Assembly: GCA_022113835.1 (NCBI GenBank)
Contig: JAILWY010000023.1
Coordinates: 2,914,001 to 2,978,000, forward strand
Direction of reading: 5' to 3'
From: Atopsyche davidsoni
Lineage: Eukaryota > Arthropoda > Insecta > Trichoptera > Hydrobiosidae
DNA length: 64,000 nt
Positions 63,182 to 64,000 of this stretch are shown here, piece after piece; within the stretch, counting starts at the first letter, position 1, and each line of letters opens with the position of its first letter. The position numbers and the translations under genes were made by a program. The notes under the pieces were generated by a model. It ran no database searches. It was not told the DNA's origin and worked only from the letters and a program-made list of their open reading frames with translations.

Positions 63182-63624
63182 TATTGATTCTGAAATGCAT
63201 TTTAATTCTACACATCGTATTTATTGAAAAGTAGAGATATTTTAAAATTAAAGTCTACTTATGGTATCTTAGAAGTCGTGGTATCCACTGAAAATATGGG
63301 ATTGGATACCGTGGGAAGAATTTCTGGAGGAAAATATTTTTATTTTCTTTTTGACTCAATGTCATTTGTAGTGCCAAGAGTTTTCAATCACTTTTTTCTT
63401 AAAAAATTACAAGACAGTTTTCTCTCTGAAAATACCATACATTGCAAGATTAAATATTTTAAAAACTACCCAGATACCCTGGCATTTATTTGTCAAACGT
63501 TTTTTATCATGAAATGAAAAATTTTATAAGTTTGTTTGCAACATTTTTGCATCTATATAAAGTAATCTACAAATAAAAATTACACTGTCATGTATTATTT
63601 GTGTTATGCATTTCAGAATCAATA
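63182..63624. mobile_element. MITE-like element with 19-bp inverted repeats
   Basis: TATTGATTCTGAAATGCAT at 63182-63200 and its exact complement at 63606-63624 bound 443 bases. A 98-codon plus-strand frame without ATG (63224-63514) fills much of the interior (words STYGILEVVVSTENMG and FNHFFLKKLQD) and may be a transposase scrap. The TA-rich outer flanks hide any target duplication. Confidence 0.6.
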
Positions 63625-63929
63625 ATATTTAAGAGTATTAAAAAAAGTAAATAAGTCTATTTACGGATTGAATAAGTTGGAGCAATAACTGACCTGGTAA
63701 GTCTTGACACTTGATATATATTTGATGTAGGTTACTCGTCAAATATTGAGTATATTTCATCATGGCCTCATTATTTCAAAATTAACAAAATCTACACGTA
63801 TTTACCGGATGATTAAATTTATTAGTAATTAGTAATCTGGACGGTCAAGACTTGTAATCAAATGTTGTTTGGTCAATTTTTGCTCTAAATCAATCAACTT
63901 TGCTTAAAAATGTACGGTATTGACTTACT

Positions 63930-64000
63930 GACAAGGCGAGTTCTGTTGGCACCATTGGAAGAAACTAGTTGGTACACGCGTTTGGTAAAATGACTGAGAA
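63930..64000 (-). CDS. Candidate exon at the window edge
   Basis: On the minus strand a consensus donor (GTAAGT, 63929 downwards) follows an open stretch reaching the right edge. One frame reads HFTKRVYQLVSSNGANRTRL and another is also open. It is listed because donor and coding-like composition coincide; no family is recognised. Confidence 0.25.

Noticed and set aside
1..64000. CRISPR arrays, operons, bacterial defence or phage genes
   Set aside because: The window is clearly eukaryotic; no regularly spaced short repeats with unique spacers were seen.

Overview
This is a 64 kb piece of an AT-rich insect nuclear genome. The genes are multi-exon with GT-AG introns, the spaces are rich in DNA transposons (Helitron, hAT, mariner, piggyBac, Tigger-like) and there are retrovirus-like (errantivirus) remnants. 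A moth or butterfly, or a close relative, is my best guess, but the order is inferred and not proven.

Left part (1-12.3 kb): transposon debris that probably lies in one very large first intron. The only host exon seen is the first coding exon of pyruvate dehydrogenase kinase (10650-10752, minus); the rest of that gene must lie left of the window. Within the debris are two Helitron 3' ends, a hAT element with a mariner MITE inside it, and a 215-bp tandem repeat split by a TTAA-flanked element.

Second part (12.3-22.8 kb): a broken Tigger/jerky-type transposase relic is followed by a 12-exon, 13-finger C2H2 zinc-finger gene (13648-22756, plus). Its 3.7-kb ninth intron holds a complete 11-exon gene on the other strand (16047-19332). 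I identify that gene as MCMDC2/mei-218-like, an MCM-like protein with a degenerate Walker B.

Third part (25.4-30 kb): two tandem paralogous genes (minus) encode small secreted prepropeptides. They are built like insulin precursors (signal peptide, two-Cys segment, RxKR cleavage site, phase-1 intron, terminal CC..C..C segment) but have a cysteine spacing that is not the insulin one. This is the most promising candidate for something undescribed.

Fourth part (30-46 kb): mostly gene-poor. It holds hAT and LTR pieces, two different retroviral envelope remnants and an integrase fragment, a GC-rich repeat exon open in several frames, and an internally deleted piggyBac element.

Right part (46-64 kb): a 26-finger zinc-finger gene (minus), an isochorismatase-domain hydrolase with two alternative or duplicated first exons (plus), and the complete 22-exon cytosolic methionyl-tRNA synthetase with three C-terminal WHEP repeats (plus). 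After it come weak traces of a minus-strand gene that runs off the right edge. The genes are unrelated housekeeping, regulatory and secreted functions; apart from the tandem peptide pair I see no shared pathway.
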